From positions 1 through 7,941 of the forward strand of contig JAOAPP010000160.1 in the NCBI GenBank assembly GCA_025462985.1: 7,941 nt of DNA, in the 5' to 3' direction. Source of the DNA: Bryobacterales bacterium. Its GTDB lineage: Bacteria; Acidobacteriota; Terriglobia; Bryobacterales; Bryobacteraceae. The position numbers and the translations under genes were made by a program. Positions 1-7,941 of this stretch are shown here, one piece after another (the stretch's first letter is position 1; every line of letters begins with the position of its first letter). The notes below the pieces were generated by a model. That model saw nothing but the letters and a program-made list of their open reading frames with translations. It ran no database searches and was not told the DNA's origin.

Positions 1-1
1 G

Positions 2-673
2 CTGGACGCCAACAACGGACCGGTGAGCGCCCCGCCGGCAACCAATGACGGTGAGTTGGCCCGCGAACAGCCCCCGGCCACGAATCCGAAGCCGACGCAG
101 CAGATGCCACCTGCCCCGGTAGACGTCCCGCCCCAACAACAAACCGCCCCGCAAACCCAGGCTACGCCCCCCACGGTTGAGCAGGGGAAACCACAAGCGC
201 AACCGGAGAAGGCGGGACCGGCACTGCCCGCCGGAACGGGCCGATCCCCGCAAAGCGATAGTGTGGGCGGAGTGGAGTTACTGACGGAGCCGCCCGGAGC
301 GACCGTAGTGGTGGACAACAACCCTTCCACAACTTGCAAAGCGCCTTGCGCCGTGACTCTGCACGCTGGGCGTCACACGCTCGCGACTCACATCGCGGGA
401 TACACAACGGCTCAACGCATCTTCAACGTTCCGGAGACTACGAGTGTGTTCGTCGCGTTGGCCAGGCCGACCGGGGCGCTGGTGGTGACCTCCAGCCCGA
501 GTGCTGCGACGATCCTGGTCGACAACAAGGACTACGGGCTGACTCCCGCGACCTTGCATTTGCCTCCAGGGCAGCACCGCATCACTTTGATGAACGGGTC
601 GCAACGCCACGACGACGTCGTCACTGTCGTGGCAGACGGGATTCAGGCGGCGGGCTACACGTTCCCGCGATGA
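2..673 (+). CDS. PEGA-domain protein, C-terminal part (5' end outside window)
   Basis: The reading frame is open to the left edge. The first possible start, GTG at 23, has no convincing ribosome binding site, so this is probably the tail of a longer protein. Counting from that GTG, residues 1-80 are a low-complexity Pro/Gln/Ala/Thr linker. Two tandem PEGA domains follow, at about 83-147 and 151-213. Both carry the typical G-x-L/V-x-V-x-(S/T)-x-P-x-x-A-x-(I/V)-x-V-D start and the later P-x-x-x-x-L-x-x-G-x-H turn. The first has a Cys pair (C105, C109; CKAPC). PEGA domains are small extracytoplasmic beta domains. In Acidobacteriota they often end membrane-anchored Ser/Thr kinases or envelope proteins, so a kinase C-terminus is a reasonable inference, but no kinase or membrane segment is visible here. 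The MFS gene starts 17 bases downstream on the same strand, so co-transcription is possible. Confidence 0.8.
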   Translation: MDANNGPVSAPPATNDGELAREQPPATNPKPTQQMPPAPVDVPPQQQTAPQTQATPPTVEQGKPQAQPEKAGPALPAGTGRSPQSDSVGGVELLTEPPGATVVVDNNPSTTCKAPCAVTLHAGRHTLATHIAGYTTAQRIFNVPETTSVFVALARPTGALVVTSSPSAATILVDNKDYGLTPATLHLPPGQHRITLMNGSQRHDDVVTVVADGIQAAGYTFPR

Positions 674-690
674 CCTGAATCCGAAGGCGT

Positions 691-1935
691 ATGTCACCTG
701 TTTCGTTCCCGATGATCGACGCTCCTGTTGTCAAACGCCGCGGAGACTCGCTCCGCTGGGTTGCCGTTTCGATTTTCGTGATTTCTTCAACGCTCAACTA
801 TCTCGACCGGGCTTTGATTGCGACGCTTGCGCCGTTGGTGATGGCTGAGATGCATTTTAATCAGATACAGTTCGGCTATCTGATCTCGGCGTTTTCGATT
901 GCGTATGCAGCGAGTTCACTAGCGGCCGGCTGGTTCCTCGATCGCGTGGGCGTCACGACGGGAATCTCAGCCGCCGTGAGCTGGTGGTCGGCCGCGGCCG
1001 TGGCAACCGGCCTGGTCCGCGGCGTAAGCGGCCTGACGATCTGTCGGGCCGCGCTGGGCATCGGCGAATCCGCAGGAGTGCCAGCCGTGGGAAAACTCAA
1101 CGGCATCTATTTGAAACCCGAAGAACGGGCACTCGGCGCGGCACTGAATCAGATTGGTTTGAGTGTCGGACTGGCGATCGCGCCCCTGTGCATCGGCCTC
1201 GCTATGGCCCGCGGCTGGCGAATGCCCTTCATCGTGACGGGACTGCTTGGGTTCCTATGGATTCCGCTCTGGTGGTTTGTCCAGCGCAGAATTGCGCCAG
1301 CTTATGAGGCCGGCCCAGAGGTTGTGCAACGCGGCGAAGCGCAGCAGCGATGGTCGTCACTGCTGCTGGACCGGAACCTGATCCTGCTGGTGATCGCCAA
1401 TGTGCTCTGGATGGGCAGCTATTCGCTGTGGTCGAACTGGACAACGCTCTACCTGATGCGTGTCCATGGCCTGACATTGGGACAAACTGCCAGGTATACC
1501 TGGATCCCGCCGCTGGTTTCCAATCTGGGCGGGTTTTTCGGCGGTTGGCTTTCGCTTCGGTGGATGAGGCGGCGAATGGACGCCATAGCTGCGCGCAGGA
1601 AAGCCGTCTGGGTGAGCGCATTCGGCTCCTGTGTGTCGCTGCTTCTGATGTTTTCGCCGGGCGTTCAGTGGACGACGGTTCTCATTTCGCTCAGCTTCTT
1701 TTTTGCGCTGGCGGGAAGCGTCAATATCTATGCGCTGCCAATCGATATCTTCGGCCCGGCACGAGCAGGTTTAACTATTGCGGCGTTGACGTGCGCGTTT
1801 GGCCTTATGCAGACGGCGATATCGCCGCTGATTGGCTTTCTCTCCGATCACCGCCTTTACAGCCAAGTGGTTTGGATCGTTACGCTGCCTCTATTAGTGA
1901 GCGCCCTGGTGCTGAACCGGCTGCGAACGCCCTAA
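691..1935 (+). CDS. MFS transporter, anion:cation symporter-like
   Basis: A 414-residue polytopic inner-membrane carrier with the usual 12 hydrophobic segments in two halves around a basic central loop (about 198-225). Family signs are NYLDR at 36-40 in the first helix, a motif-A-like loop GWFLDRVG at 80-87 between helices 2 and 3, a conserved GIGESAG at 123-129 at the start of helix 4, and the second-half loop FGPARAG at 354-360. The pattern resembles the ACS group (hexuronate, sugar-acid and similar organic-anion symporters), which use the proton or cation gradient. The actual substrate cannot be read from the sequence. ATG at 691 is chosen because it keeps a normal cytoplasmic N-terminus. 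Its ribosome binding site is weak (GAAGG only 3 bases upstream), and an in-frame ATG at 712 has nothing better. The stop codon overlaps the stop of the convergent E1 gene. Confidence 0.88.
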   Translation: MSPVSFPMIDAPVVKRRGDSLRWVAVSIFVISSTLNYLDRALIATLAPLVMAEMHFNQIQFGYLISAFSIAYAASSLAAGWFLDRVGVTTGISAAVSWWSAAAVATGLVRGVSGLTICRAALGIGESAGVPAVGKLNGIYLKPEERALGAALNQIGLSVGLAIAPLCIGLAMARGWRMPFIVTGLLGFLWIPLWWFVQRRIAPAYEAGPEVVQRGEAQQRWSSLLLDRNLILLVIANVLWMGSYSLWSNWTTLYLMRVHGLTLGQTARYTWIPPLVSNLGGFFGGWLSLRWMRRRMDAIAARRKAVWVSAFGSCVSLLLMFSPGVQWTTVLISLSFFFALAGSVNIYALPIDIFGPARAGLTIAALTCAFGLMQTAISPLIGFLSDHRLYSQVVWIVTLPLLVSALVLNRLRTP

Positions 1936-4046
1936 TACGCGAGCAGGCGTTCTGCCTGCTCGATCAGATCCTGCACCTGTGGAAGGATTTCGTCTTCCAA
2001 GGTCGGGCTATATGCAACCCAAGTATCCTTCGCGGCTACGCGCGCCACGGGAGCGTCAAGATGGCTAAAAAGTTCGTCTGCAATGCGAGCAGCTATTTCA
2101 GCCCCATAGCCCCAGGAGAGCATATCTTCGTACGCGATGATGACACGACTGGTTTTTCGGACCGATGAGGCGATTGCTTCCCAGTCATACGGAGCCAAGC
2201 TCCTCAGATCGATGACTTCAATCGAGACTTCGGGATGGCGCGCCTCGATCTGCAGGGCGGCCAGCAGCGATTTCTGGACAAGTGCGCCGTAGGTGACGAT
2301 GGTTAAACTCTGCCCCCGCTTTACGGTACTGGCCTTTCCGAAAGGAATCGTGAAATCAGCGCCCGGATGCGGCGACCGGTTGTATGGCTCGCGATAAAGC
2401 TTCTTGTGCTCCAGAAAAAGGACTGGATCGTCTGAGCGGATAGCCGTGCGCAGCAGTCCGCAGGCGTCCAAAGCATTGGATGGAAAGACGACGCGAAGGC
2501 CGGGGATATGTGTGAAGGTGACTTCGCCGCACTGGCTGTGATAAATGGAGCCGCCGGTGAGATAGCCGCCAATTGGCACTCGAATCACCATGGGGCAGGA
2601 AAATCCGTTGTTGGACCGCCAGCGAATATTGGCGAGTTCGTCTCTGATTTGCATCATGGCGGGCCAGATGTAATCGAAGAACTGGATTTCGGGTATCGGC
2701 TTCAGACCGCGGACTGCCAAGCCGATCGCGCGGCCAATGATGCCGGCTTCGGCGATGGGCGTGTTGAAACAGCGGGAGTTGCCGAACTCGCGCTGAAGTC
2801 CTGCGGTGGCTTTGAAAACACCCCCCTTGCCTTTCACTTCGGCGAGGTTGTGTTCTCGACTGCAGTCGGCGACATCTTCACCGAAAACGATCACGCCAGC
2901 ATCGCGCCGCATTTCCTCTGCAACAGTCTGATTGATCGAATCGATCATGGTTCGAGGTTCACCCGTTAAGCGCGGCTGCGTCTCGAACTGCGAAGAGCAG
3001 GGATCGATCTCGTCCGAGTACAGATGGCGGAAAACCGAGTTTGTGGGCGGCGGCGGCTCGCGAAGAATGCGGGTCGTGAGTTCGGCAATTTCTCCGTCGA
3101 TCTGGCGGGTGATGCTCTCGAGTGCGGACCGATCCGCTACCCCGTTGCTGGTGAGATAGTTCGAGAACAGTACCAGCGGGTCACGAGCGGCTTCCTCCTC
3201 GCGCTCCGCGCTCGATTTGTAGAGTCGTTCGTGGTCGGAAAGCGAATGCGAATAAGGCCGCGTGCAGCTCGCGTGGACGAAAGCGGGGCCATGGCCCTCA
3301 CGGCAATACCTCATCGCCTCGGAGAGCGCCCGGTATGAATCGACGAAATCGGTTCCGTCGGCTTCAAGGCGAAGGAGGCCCGGAAAGCCTTCGAGGAGGC
3401 GAGAAATGTTTCCACCAGGAGTCTGACGCTCCACGGGAACAGAGATGGCAAAGCCGTTGTCCTCGATCATAACAAGCAACGGGAGCTTGTCGAGGCAGGC
3501 CATGTTCATGCATTCCCAGAACTCGCCCTCACTCGTGGCGCCTTCTCCGCCGCTGACAAGCGTGATCTCGTCGGAATCGGGATTCAGATAGCGCTTTGCG
3601 TGCGCGCATCCGGCAGCCTGGACGAATTGAGTCCCGGTCGGAGAAGAGCCCGTGAAAATGTGCAGAGGCGGTGAAGACCAATGTGACGGCATTTGACGGC
3701 CACCCGAGGCGGGATCGCGAGCCGCACCGACGGCTTGCAGCAACATATCTTCGGGCGCCACACCGAGCGCCAAGGCTAGAGCACGGTCCCGATAGTAAGG
3801 GAAAATCCAATCTTTCCCGGCCCGTAGCAGCATGCCCGCAGCCGTCTGGACCGCTTCGTGGCCAGCGGCGCTGACCTGGAAAAAGATCTTGCTTTGACGC
3901 TTAAGGAGGATCTCCCGATCGTCAAGGCAACGCGAAAGGTACATCACGCGGAAGGCACGGATGAGACTCTTGCCGTTCGGTTCGCTCAGGCTACCGGTTA
4001 TGGAACTTCCAGCGTAGAGTGCAGGCTGTGTCGAGATAGTCACCAA
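1932..4046 (-). CDS. 2-oxoacid dehydrogenase E1, fused alpha and beta subunits
   Basis: Thiamine-diphosphate-dependent decarboxylase (E1) of a pyruvate or branched-chain 2-oxoacid dehydrogenase complex. It would pass the acyl group to the lipoyl arm of E2. The 704 residues are an alpha-type half (about 26-345) joined by a Pro-rich linker (PPPP, 331-334) to a beta-type half (about 365-704). Alpha landmarks are FPYYRDR at 82-88, a ThDP diphosphate motif GEG-x27-N (G167 to N197, ending [10 protein letters not shown]), and the loop [14 protein letters not shown] at 265-278. Beta landmarks are FGEDV (388-392), TPIAEAG with the probable ThDP-activating E433, GGYLTGG (493-499) and YHSQ with H503. 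The usual GDG reads GEG here (E168). The start is probably TTG 4046 or the adjacent GTG 4043; the next Met (35) would cut the conserved first helix. GGGAG lies 11 bases before the TTG. No E2 or E3 gene is nearby, and the substrate is unresolved. Confidence 0.93.
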   Translation of the reverse strand: MVTISTQPALYAGSSITGSLSEPNGKSLIRAFRVMYLSRCLDDREILLKRQSKIFFQVSAAGHEAVQTAAGMLLRAGKDWIFPYYRDRALALALGVAPEDMLLQAVGAARDPASGGRQMPSHWSSPPLHIFTGSSPTGTQFVQAAGCAHAKRYLNPDSDEITLVSGGEGATSEGEFWECMNMACLDKLPLLVMIEDNGFAISVPVERQTPGGNISRLLEGFPGLLRLEADGTDFVDSYRALSEAMRYCREGHGPAFVHASCTRPYSHSLSDHERLYKSSAEREEEAARDPLVLFSNYLTSNGVADRSALESITRQIDGEIAELTTRILREPPPPTNSVFRHLYSDEIDPCSSQFETQPRLTGEPRTMIDSINQTVAEEMRRDAGVIVFGEDVADCSREHNLAEVKGKGGVFKATAGLQREFGNSRCFNTPIAEAGIIGRAIGLAVRGLKPIPEIQFFDYIWPAMMQIRDELANIRWRSNNGFSCPMVIRVPIGGYLTGGSIYHSQCGEVTFTHIPGLRVVFPSNALDACGLLRTAIRSDDPVLFLEHKKLYREPYNRSPHPGADFTIPFGKASTVKRGQSLTIVTYGALVQKSLLAALQIEARHPEVSIEVIDLRSLAPYDWEAIASSVRKTSRVIIAYEDMLSWGYGAEIAARIADELFSHLDAPVARVAAKDTWVAYSPTLEDEILPQVQDLIEQAERLLAY
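1940..1962. terminator. Candidate bidirectional hairpin at the convergent gene junction
   Basis: A perfect 9-bp inverted repeat, CGAGCAGGC / GCCTGCTCG, encloses a 5-base loop (GTTCT). It begins 4 bases after the transporter TAA and lies within the final codons of the opposite-strand E1 gene. Position and symmetry suit a terminator for the + strand transcript. No T-run follows on either strand, so it is not a canonical intrinsic terminator. It may act by pausing, as an RNA 3'-end stabiliser, or may be chance within coding sequence. Confidence 0.4.
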
Positions 4047-4141
4047 CCGTTTATTATCTCCCGTCCAACCCTGAGTGTGGAACAGACGAGGGAAGAGGGA
4101 GCGAACCGGCTGGAGATATAGAATCGAAAGCGGGAGTAAAC
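4047..4141. promoter_or_regulatory. Divergent intergenic region between E1 and citrate synthase
   Basis: This 95-base gap must hold the 5' signals of both divergent genes. On the - strand, TCCACA (4081-4076) and GATAAT (4058-4053) are separated by 17 bases, matching 4/6 and 5/6 of the sigma-70 consensus. Transcription would then start near 4046, at the E1 start codon itself. On the + strand an A/T-rich TATAGAAT (4117-4124) is a possible -10, but no matching -35 is visible upstream. No clear operator palindrome is seen. Confidence 0.45.
4132..4136 (+). promoter_or_regulatory. Ribosome binding site of citrate synthase
   Basis: GGGAG followed by a 5-base spacer (TAAAC) before ATG 4142. It is a good Shine-Dalgarno match and fixes the citrate synthase start. 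Confidence 0.7.
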
Positions 4142-5299
4142 ATGGCTAGTCCGGGAGCAGGCCTCGAAGGCATCGTAGCGACATCATCCAACATCTGTTT
4201 CATTGACGGTGAACAGGGGATTCTCAGTTATTTCGGCTATAACATTCATACACTTGCAGAACATGCAACGTTCGAGGAAGTGATCTTTCTATTGTGGAAC
4301 GGACACCTTCCGAGCACGGATGAGCTGGCCCGCCTCAAAGCGGAACTGGCCGCGGAACGGGAACTGCCGGAGGAAATTACGCGGTTTCTGGGGAGCGTGC
4401 CCAAAGGCAGCTCGGCTATGGACGTCCTGCGCACGGCGGTGTCAATGTTGAGCCTTTACGACCCGCTGGCGCGAGACAATTCACCCGCGGCAAACAAGAA
4501 GAAGGCGGTTAAGCTGATGACGCGAGTGGCTACCATCGTCACCACGTACAACAGCCTCCGTAACGGCAAGGCAGTTGTGAAGGGAGACCCCAAGCTCGGA
4601 TACGCGGCAAACTTCCTTTATACGCTAACGGGCAACCAGCCCGATCAGGTGATGGAGCACGTTTTCGACGTGGCCTTGACGCTTCATGCAGACCATGAAC
4701 TGAATGCGTCCACGTTCGCGGCGCGCGTGACTGCGGCAACGCTCTCCGATATCTACTCGGCTGTCACATCAGCCATCGGTGCGTTGAAAGGACCTCTGCA
4801 CGGCGGCGCTAACGAAGCAGTGATCCAAACGCTGCTGGCGACGAAGTCAGCCGAAGAAGCAGCTCAAAAGGTCAGGGATGACCTGAACAATAAGGTCAAA
4901 GTATCGGGCTTTGGGCATCGAGTTTACCGGGTGCTTGATCCCAGAGCGATTCACCTCAAGAAGATGAGCGAAGAGCTTGGCAAGAGCACTGGATTTTCGG
5001 ACCTCTACGAGAAATCATCGCGCGTCGAGCAGACTGTCCGAGAGATCAAAAATCTCAATGCTAACGTGGATTTCTACTCCGCCTCCACGTACTACTCGCT
5101 GGGGATCCCGATTGACCTCTTCACGCCGATCTTTGCCGTCAGCCGGATGTCTGGATGGACGGCGCACATCCTGGAGCAGTACAGCAACAACCGGTTGATT
5201 CGTCCGCGCGCGGAATACACCGGCGTGCCGGACGGGCGCGAATGGGTACCGGTTGAAAAGCGCACCGGGGGCCATCAGGCCGGCCAGGCCGCAGACTAG
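4142..5299 (+). CDS. gltA: Citrate synthase
   Basis: Cytoplasmic enzyme condensing acetyl-CoA with oxaloacetate to citrate, the entry step of the TCA cycle. The 385 residues match the short citrate synthase form typical of Gram-positive and many other bacteria, which lacks the N-terminal extension of the E. coli type. The N-terminal [16 protein letters not shown] (20-35) matches the substrate-site beginning of the family. The active-site set is complete: H185 in HADHE, catalytic H220 in GPLHGGAN, H259 in GFGHRVYR and D310 in NVDFYSA. R354 or R356, in the conserved C-terminal RPRAEYTG segment, is a candidate substrate or CoA ligand. The last 15 residues are a Gly/Gln/Ala tail without domain character. 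A 2-methylcitrate synthase cannot be fully excluded, since the families share these motifs, but no prp genes are present. The divergent E1 upstream and serS 16 bases downstream suggest this gene heads a two-gene transcript. The symbol gltA follows common usage. Confidence 0.95.
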   Translation: MASPGAGLEGIVATSSNICFIDGEQGILSYFGYNIHTLAEHATFEEVIFLLWNGHLPSTDELARLKAELAAERELPEEITRFLGSVPKGSSAMDVLRTAVSMLSLYDPLARDNSPAANKKKAVKLMTRVATIVTTYNSLRNGKAVVKGDPKLGYAANFLYTLTGNQPDQVMEHVFDVALTLHADHELNASTFAARVTAATLSDIYSAVTSAIGALKGPLHGGANEAVIQTLLATKSAEEAAQKVRDDLNNKVKVSGFGHRVYRVLDPRAIHLKKMSEELGKSTGFSDLYEKSSRVEQTVREIKNLNANVDFYSASTYYSLGIPIDLFTPIFAVSRMSGWTAHILEQYSNNRLIRPRAEYTGVPDGREWVPVEKRTGGHQAGQAAD

Positions 5300-5309
5300 G
5301 TTCCTATAG

Positions 5310-6602
<1,293 letters not shown>

Positions 6603-6771
6603 GCTGGTCACAGGATTACGCGATTTTCGTCAAGCTTCGCAAGTGTTTGCTGCTAAGCGAGTTAGTTCCCCCTTCCGACAATTCGCGCCGCTTTCCTAAG
6701 ATTGGCTGCGTTTGGCTGCATGCTCCACTGAAATCGCCTGTATCACCAGGGCGAATCTGACGCGAGGCATC
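6603..6771. other. Non-coding gap between serS and the fibre gene
   Basis: This 169-base gap has no supported gene. A weak sigma-70-like pair, CCGACA (6675-6680) and TAAGAT (6697-6702) with 16-base spacing, could start the fibre transcript and would leave a leader of roughly 60 bases. GAGG at 6764-6767, 4 bases before ATG 6772, is the likely ribosome binding site. No convincing terminator hairpin follows serS. Confidence 0.3.
6702..6719 (+). repeat. Short direct repeat TTGGCTGC
   Basis: Two identical 8-base copies (6702-6709 and 6712-6719) spaced one helical turn apart, just downstream of the possible -10. They could be paired protein contacts or chance. Confidence 0.2.
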
Positions 6772-7824
6772 ATGAGTAAAATCCGCCAACTAGCATCCAT
6801 ACTTTTACTGTCAGCTACACTTCTCACGACGTACGCGCTTGCGCAGACGAACCTGACGCAGATACGCGACACCATTAACAATTCGGATGGCACGCCCTTC
6901 AACGGCACCCTGGTAATTACCTGGAACGGCTACTGGACCACCTTAAGCGGCACAATATCCCCGCTCAGCACCTCGGCCCGGATCTACAATGGCGCGCTTT
7001 CGGTACTCCTGGTGCCGACTACGACGGCTGCGGCCGGGTCCTACTATCAGGTCGTTTACTACAGCAAGAACGGCACTGTGATGTGGACGGAGACATGGCA
7101 GGTGCCGCCCAGTTCAAACTCGTTGAGTGTGGCGGCGGTTCGGGTCTCCACAACGACAGGGTCGGGCGGTTCAGGAGGTTCTGGCAGCACGGGAGGAACG
7201 GGCAACGGACCCTATGCCACACTGCCGATTTCAATCAGCCAGGTCACGAATCTAAGCAGCAGCCTCAGTCAGATCAACAGTGCGCTCACCAGCTTGACAA
7301 ACACCGTAAACGGACTATCGGGAGTGACGCCTTCCACCATTTCTTTTGTGGACGGGGAAACACCGTCGGGAACGATCAACGGGAGCAACTCAGGGTTTGC
7401 TCTGAGCCAGACGCCGGTTCCAGTATCAAGTCTGGAACTGTATCGAAATGGTTTGGTACAAACCGCGGGCGTCGACTACACCCTGAATGGAAAAGCAATC
7501 ACTTTCCTGACTGCGAATATTCCTCGGTCTGGCGATCTGCTCCAGGCCTACTATCGGAGCAGCACCGGAACATCCTCAGGAGGCGGCGGCACTACCTCGC
7601 CCAGCTTCACTGACGCCGAATTTCCGACGGGCACAATTGGCGGAGCGAACCTGATCTTCACGCTGGCTGTGGCGCCGAGCCCCGCTGGGAGCCTGAAGCT
7701 TTACAAGAACGGCATGCTTCTTCAGCAGCCCAACGACTACAGCCTAAGTGGAGTTACCGTGACGTTTGTAAGCGCGGCGGCACCACAGGCGGGCGACTTA
7801 ATCACTGCTTACTACAGGCACTAA
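6772..7824 (+). CDS. Secreted fibre-like protein with coiled coil and two C-terminal repeats
   Basis: A 350-residue exported protein of unknown function. ATG 6772 is preferred over a TTG 20 codons upstream because it has GAGG 4 bases before it and begins a clean signal peptide: MSKIR, a Leu-rich core, and cleavage likely after ALA at residue 24. The order is as follows. Residues 25-128 form a beta-rich domain that contains DTINNSDGTPFNGTLVI and ends near a WQVPPSSN segment. Residues 130-146 are a Gly/Ser linker. Residues 155-182 are a coiled coil with hydrophobics in exact 3-4 spacing (158, 161, 165, 168, 172, 175, 179, 182). Two repeats sit at 191-262 and 278-349, split by a second Gly/Ser/Thr linker. 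The shape recalls phage tail fibres and other trimeric surface adhesins. I recall the N-terminal domain style from acidobacterial secreted proteins, but its function is unknown. There is no lipobox, membrane anchor or sorting motif. Confidence 0.85.
   Translation: MSKIRQLASILLLSATLLTTYALAQTNLTQIRDTINNSDGTPFNGTLVITWNGYWTTLSGTISPLSTSARIYNGALSVLLVPTTTAAAGSYYQVVYYSKNGTVMWTETWQVPPSSNSLSVAAVRVSTTTGSGGSGGSGSTGGTGNGPYATLPISISQVTNLSSSLSQINSALTSLTNTVNGLSGVTPSTISFVDGETPSGTINGSNSGFALSQTPVPVSSLELYRNGLVQTAGVDYTLNGKAITFLTANIPRSGDLLQAYYRSSTGTSSGGGGTTSPSFTDAEFPTGTIGGANLIFTLAVAPSPAGSLKLYKNGMLLQQPNDYSLSGVTVTFVSAAAPQAGDLITAYYRH
7342..7557 (+). repeat. Protein repeat A of the fibre gene
   Basis: Encodes a 72-residue unit (protein residues 191-262) starting SFVDGE and ending LLQAYYR. 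It aligns without gaps to repeat B with 35 of 72 identical residues. Shared anchors are PxGTIxGxN, SLxLYxNG, DYxLxG, TF, and GDL near the end, a beta-rich pattern. Confidence 0.85.
7603..7821 (+). repeat. Protein repeat B of the fibre gene
   Basis: Second copy of the unit (residues 278-350), starting SFTDAE and ending LITAYYRH, followed directly by the stop. The copies have diverged to about half identity, so the duplication is old and not a recent DNA-level tandem. Confidence 0.85.
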
Positions 7825-7844
7825 GTTGCGACCCAGGGGACAAG

Positions 7845-7919
7845 GTGAATAGCAAAGAAACCTGTGTCTCATGCCACAATCTCATATATGTGCGGCGCTG
7901 CCGGACGTATACAGATTAG
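7845..7919 (+). CDS. Possible 24-residue ORF with CxxCH motif
   Basis: A GTG-initiated frame of 24 codons ending in TAG. AGGGGA (7835-7840) sits 4 bases before the GTG, which is an unusually good ribosome binding site. The peptide contains CVSCH (residues 7-11) and a third Cys at 19. Its stop codon overlaps the AGGGG that serves the next gene, an arrangement that would allow translational coupling. It could be a leader peptide, a small metal- or haem-binding peptide, or chance. It has no signal peptide, which argues against cytochrome c maturation. No known family is recognised. Confidence 0.25.
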   Translation: MNSKETCVSCHNLIYVRRCRTYTD

Positions 7920-7922
7920 GGG
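7918..7922 (+). promoter_or_regulatory. Strong ribosome binding site of the next gene
   Basis: AGGGG followed by 6 bases and then ATG 7929. The surrounding AGGGGAAAAG closely repeats AGGGGACAAG found before the GTG at 7845. Confidence 0.5.
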
Positions 7923-7928
7923 AAAAGA

Positions 7929-7941
7929 ATGCAACTTGGAC
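7929..7941 (+). CDS. Start of an unidentified gene, cut by window edge
   Basis: Only ATG and three further complete codons (M-Q-L-G) are inside the window. The call rests on the strong ribosome binding site at 7918-7922 with ideal spacing and on the free space before it. Nothing can be said of its function. Confidence 0.45.

Noticed and set aside
278..697. 139-codon - strand frame across the PEGA gene
   Set aside because: Arg-rich shadow translation of GC-rich coding sequence; the + strand frame has two PEGA domains.
712..714. ATG at 712 as the transporter start
   Set aside because: In frame but with no better ribosome binding site than ATG 691. It remains possible but is not preferred.
1350..2168. 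272-codon + strand frame overlapping the transporter and E1 3' ends
   Set aside because: It spans two well-supported genes in another frame, its translation has no membrane or domain character, and the underlying genes have clear family motifs.
2508..2969. 153-codon + strand frame opposite E1
   Set aside because: Antisense shadow of the conserved E1 beta half, with no ribosome binding site or recognisable motif.
6603..6660. Terminator after serS
   Set aside because: Only weak partial pairings around CGATTTTCG were found, with no stable stem plus T-run.
6712..6771. TTG at 6712 as an upstream start for the fibre gene
   Set aside because: It would add 20 residues before a well-formed signal peptide, and it has no ribosome binding site, unlike ATG 6772.
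7893..7903. Small hairpin CGGC-GCT-GCCG before the last gene
   Set aside because: Only 4 bp of stem with a 3-base loop and no T-run, too short to call a terminator.

Overview
The window is a moderately GC-rich, gene-dense stretch of bacterial chromosome. Three features point to Acidobacteriota, possibly a Solibacter/Bryobacter-like lineage: tandem PEGA domains after a Pro/Gln-rich linker, a single-chain fusion of the alpha and beta E1 subunits of a 2-oxoacid dehydrogenase, and a secreted fibre-like protein with short beta-rich repeats. This placement rests on recalled family habits. No rRNA or other phylogenetic marker was compared.

Layout: (1) Bases 2-673 (+) are the 3' end of a PEGA-domain protein whose start lies beyond the left edge. 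(2) Bases 691-1935 (+) encode a 12-TM major facilitator transporter resembling the anion:cation symporter family. (3) Bases 1932-4046 (-) encode a 704-residue fused E1 alpha/beta. It converges on the transporter with a 4-base overlap of stop codons, and a perfect 9-bp hairpin lies just past the transporter stop, inside the last E1 codons. (4) Bases 4047-4141 are a compact divergent regulatory region. (5) Bases 4142-5299 (+) encode citrate synthase. (6) Bases 5316-6602 (+) encode seryl-tRNA synthetase, 16 bases downstream and probably co-transcribed. (7) Bases 6603-6771 are non-coding. (8) Bases 6772-7824 (+) encode a secreted fibre-like protein with a signal peptide, a beta-rich N-terminal domain, a Gly/Ser linker, a regular heptad coiled coil and two C-terminal repeats. 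(9) Bases 7825-7941 hold a possible 24-codon ORF with a CxxCH motif and the first codons of another gene behind a strong ribosome binding site.

Functionally, the centre pairs two central-carbon enzymes head to head. The E1 fusion would decarboxylate a 2-oxoacid toward an acyl-CoA, and citrate synthase consumes acetyl-CoA. If the E1 substrate is pyruvate, the divergent promoters would serve consecutive steps. No E2 (lipoyl acyltransferase) or E3 gene is in the window, so the complex must be completed from elsewhere. The flanking genes (PEGA protein, transporter, fibre) show no clear link to this core. No mobile element, CRISPR array, tRNA or rRNA was seen. Most of the window is ordinary housekeeping; the secreted fibre and the small-ORF region after it are the least explained parts.
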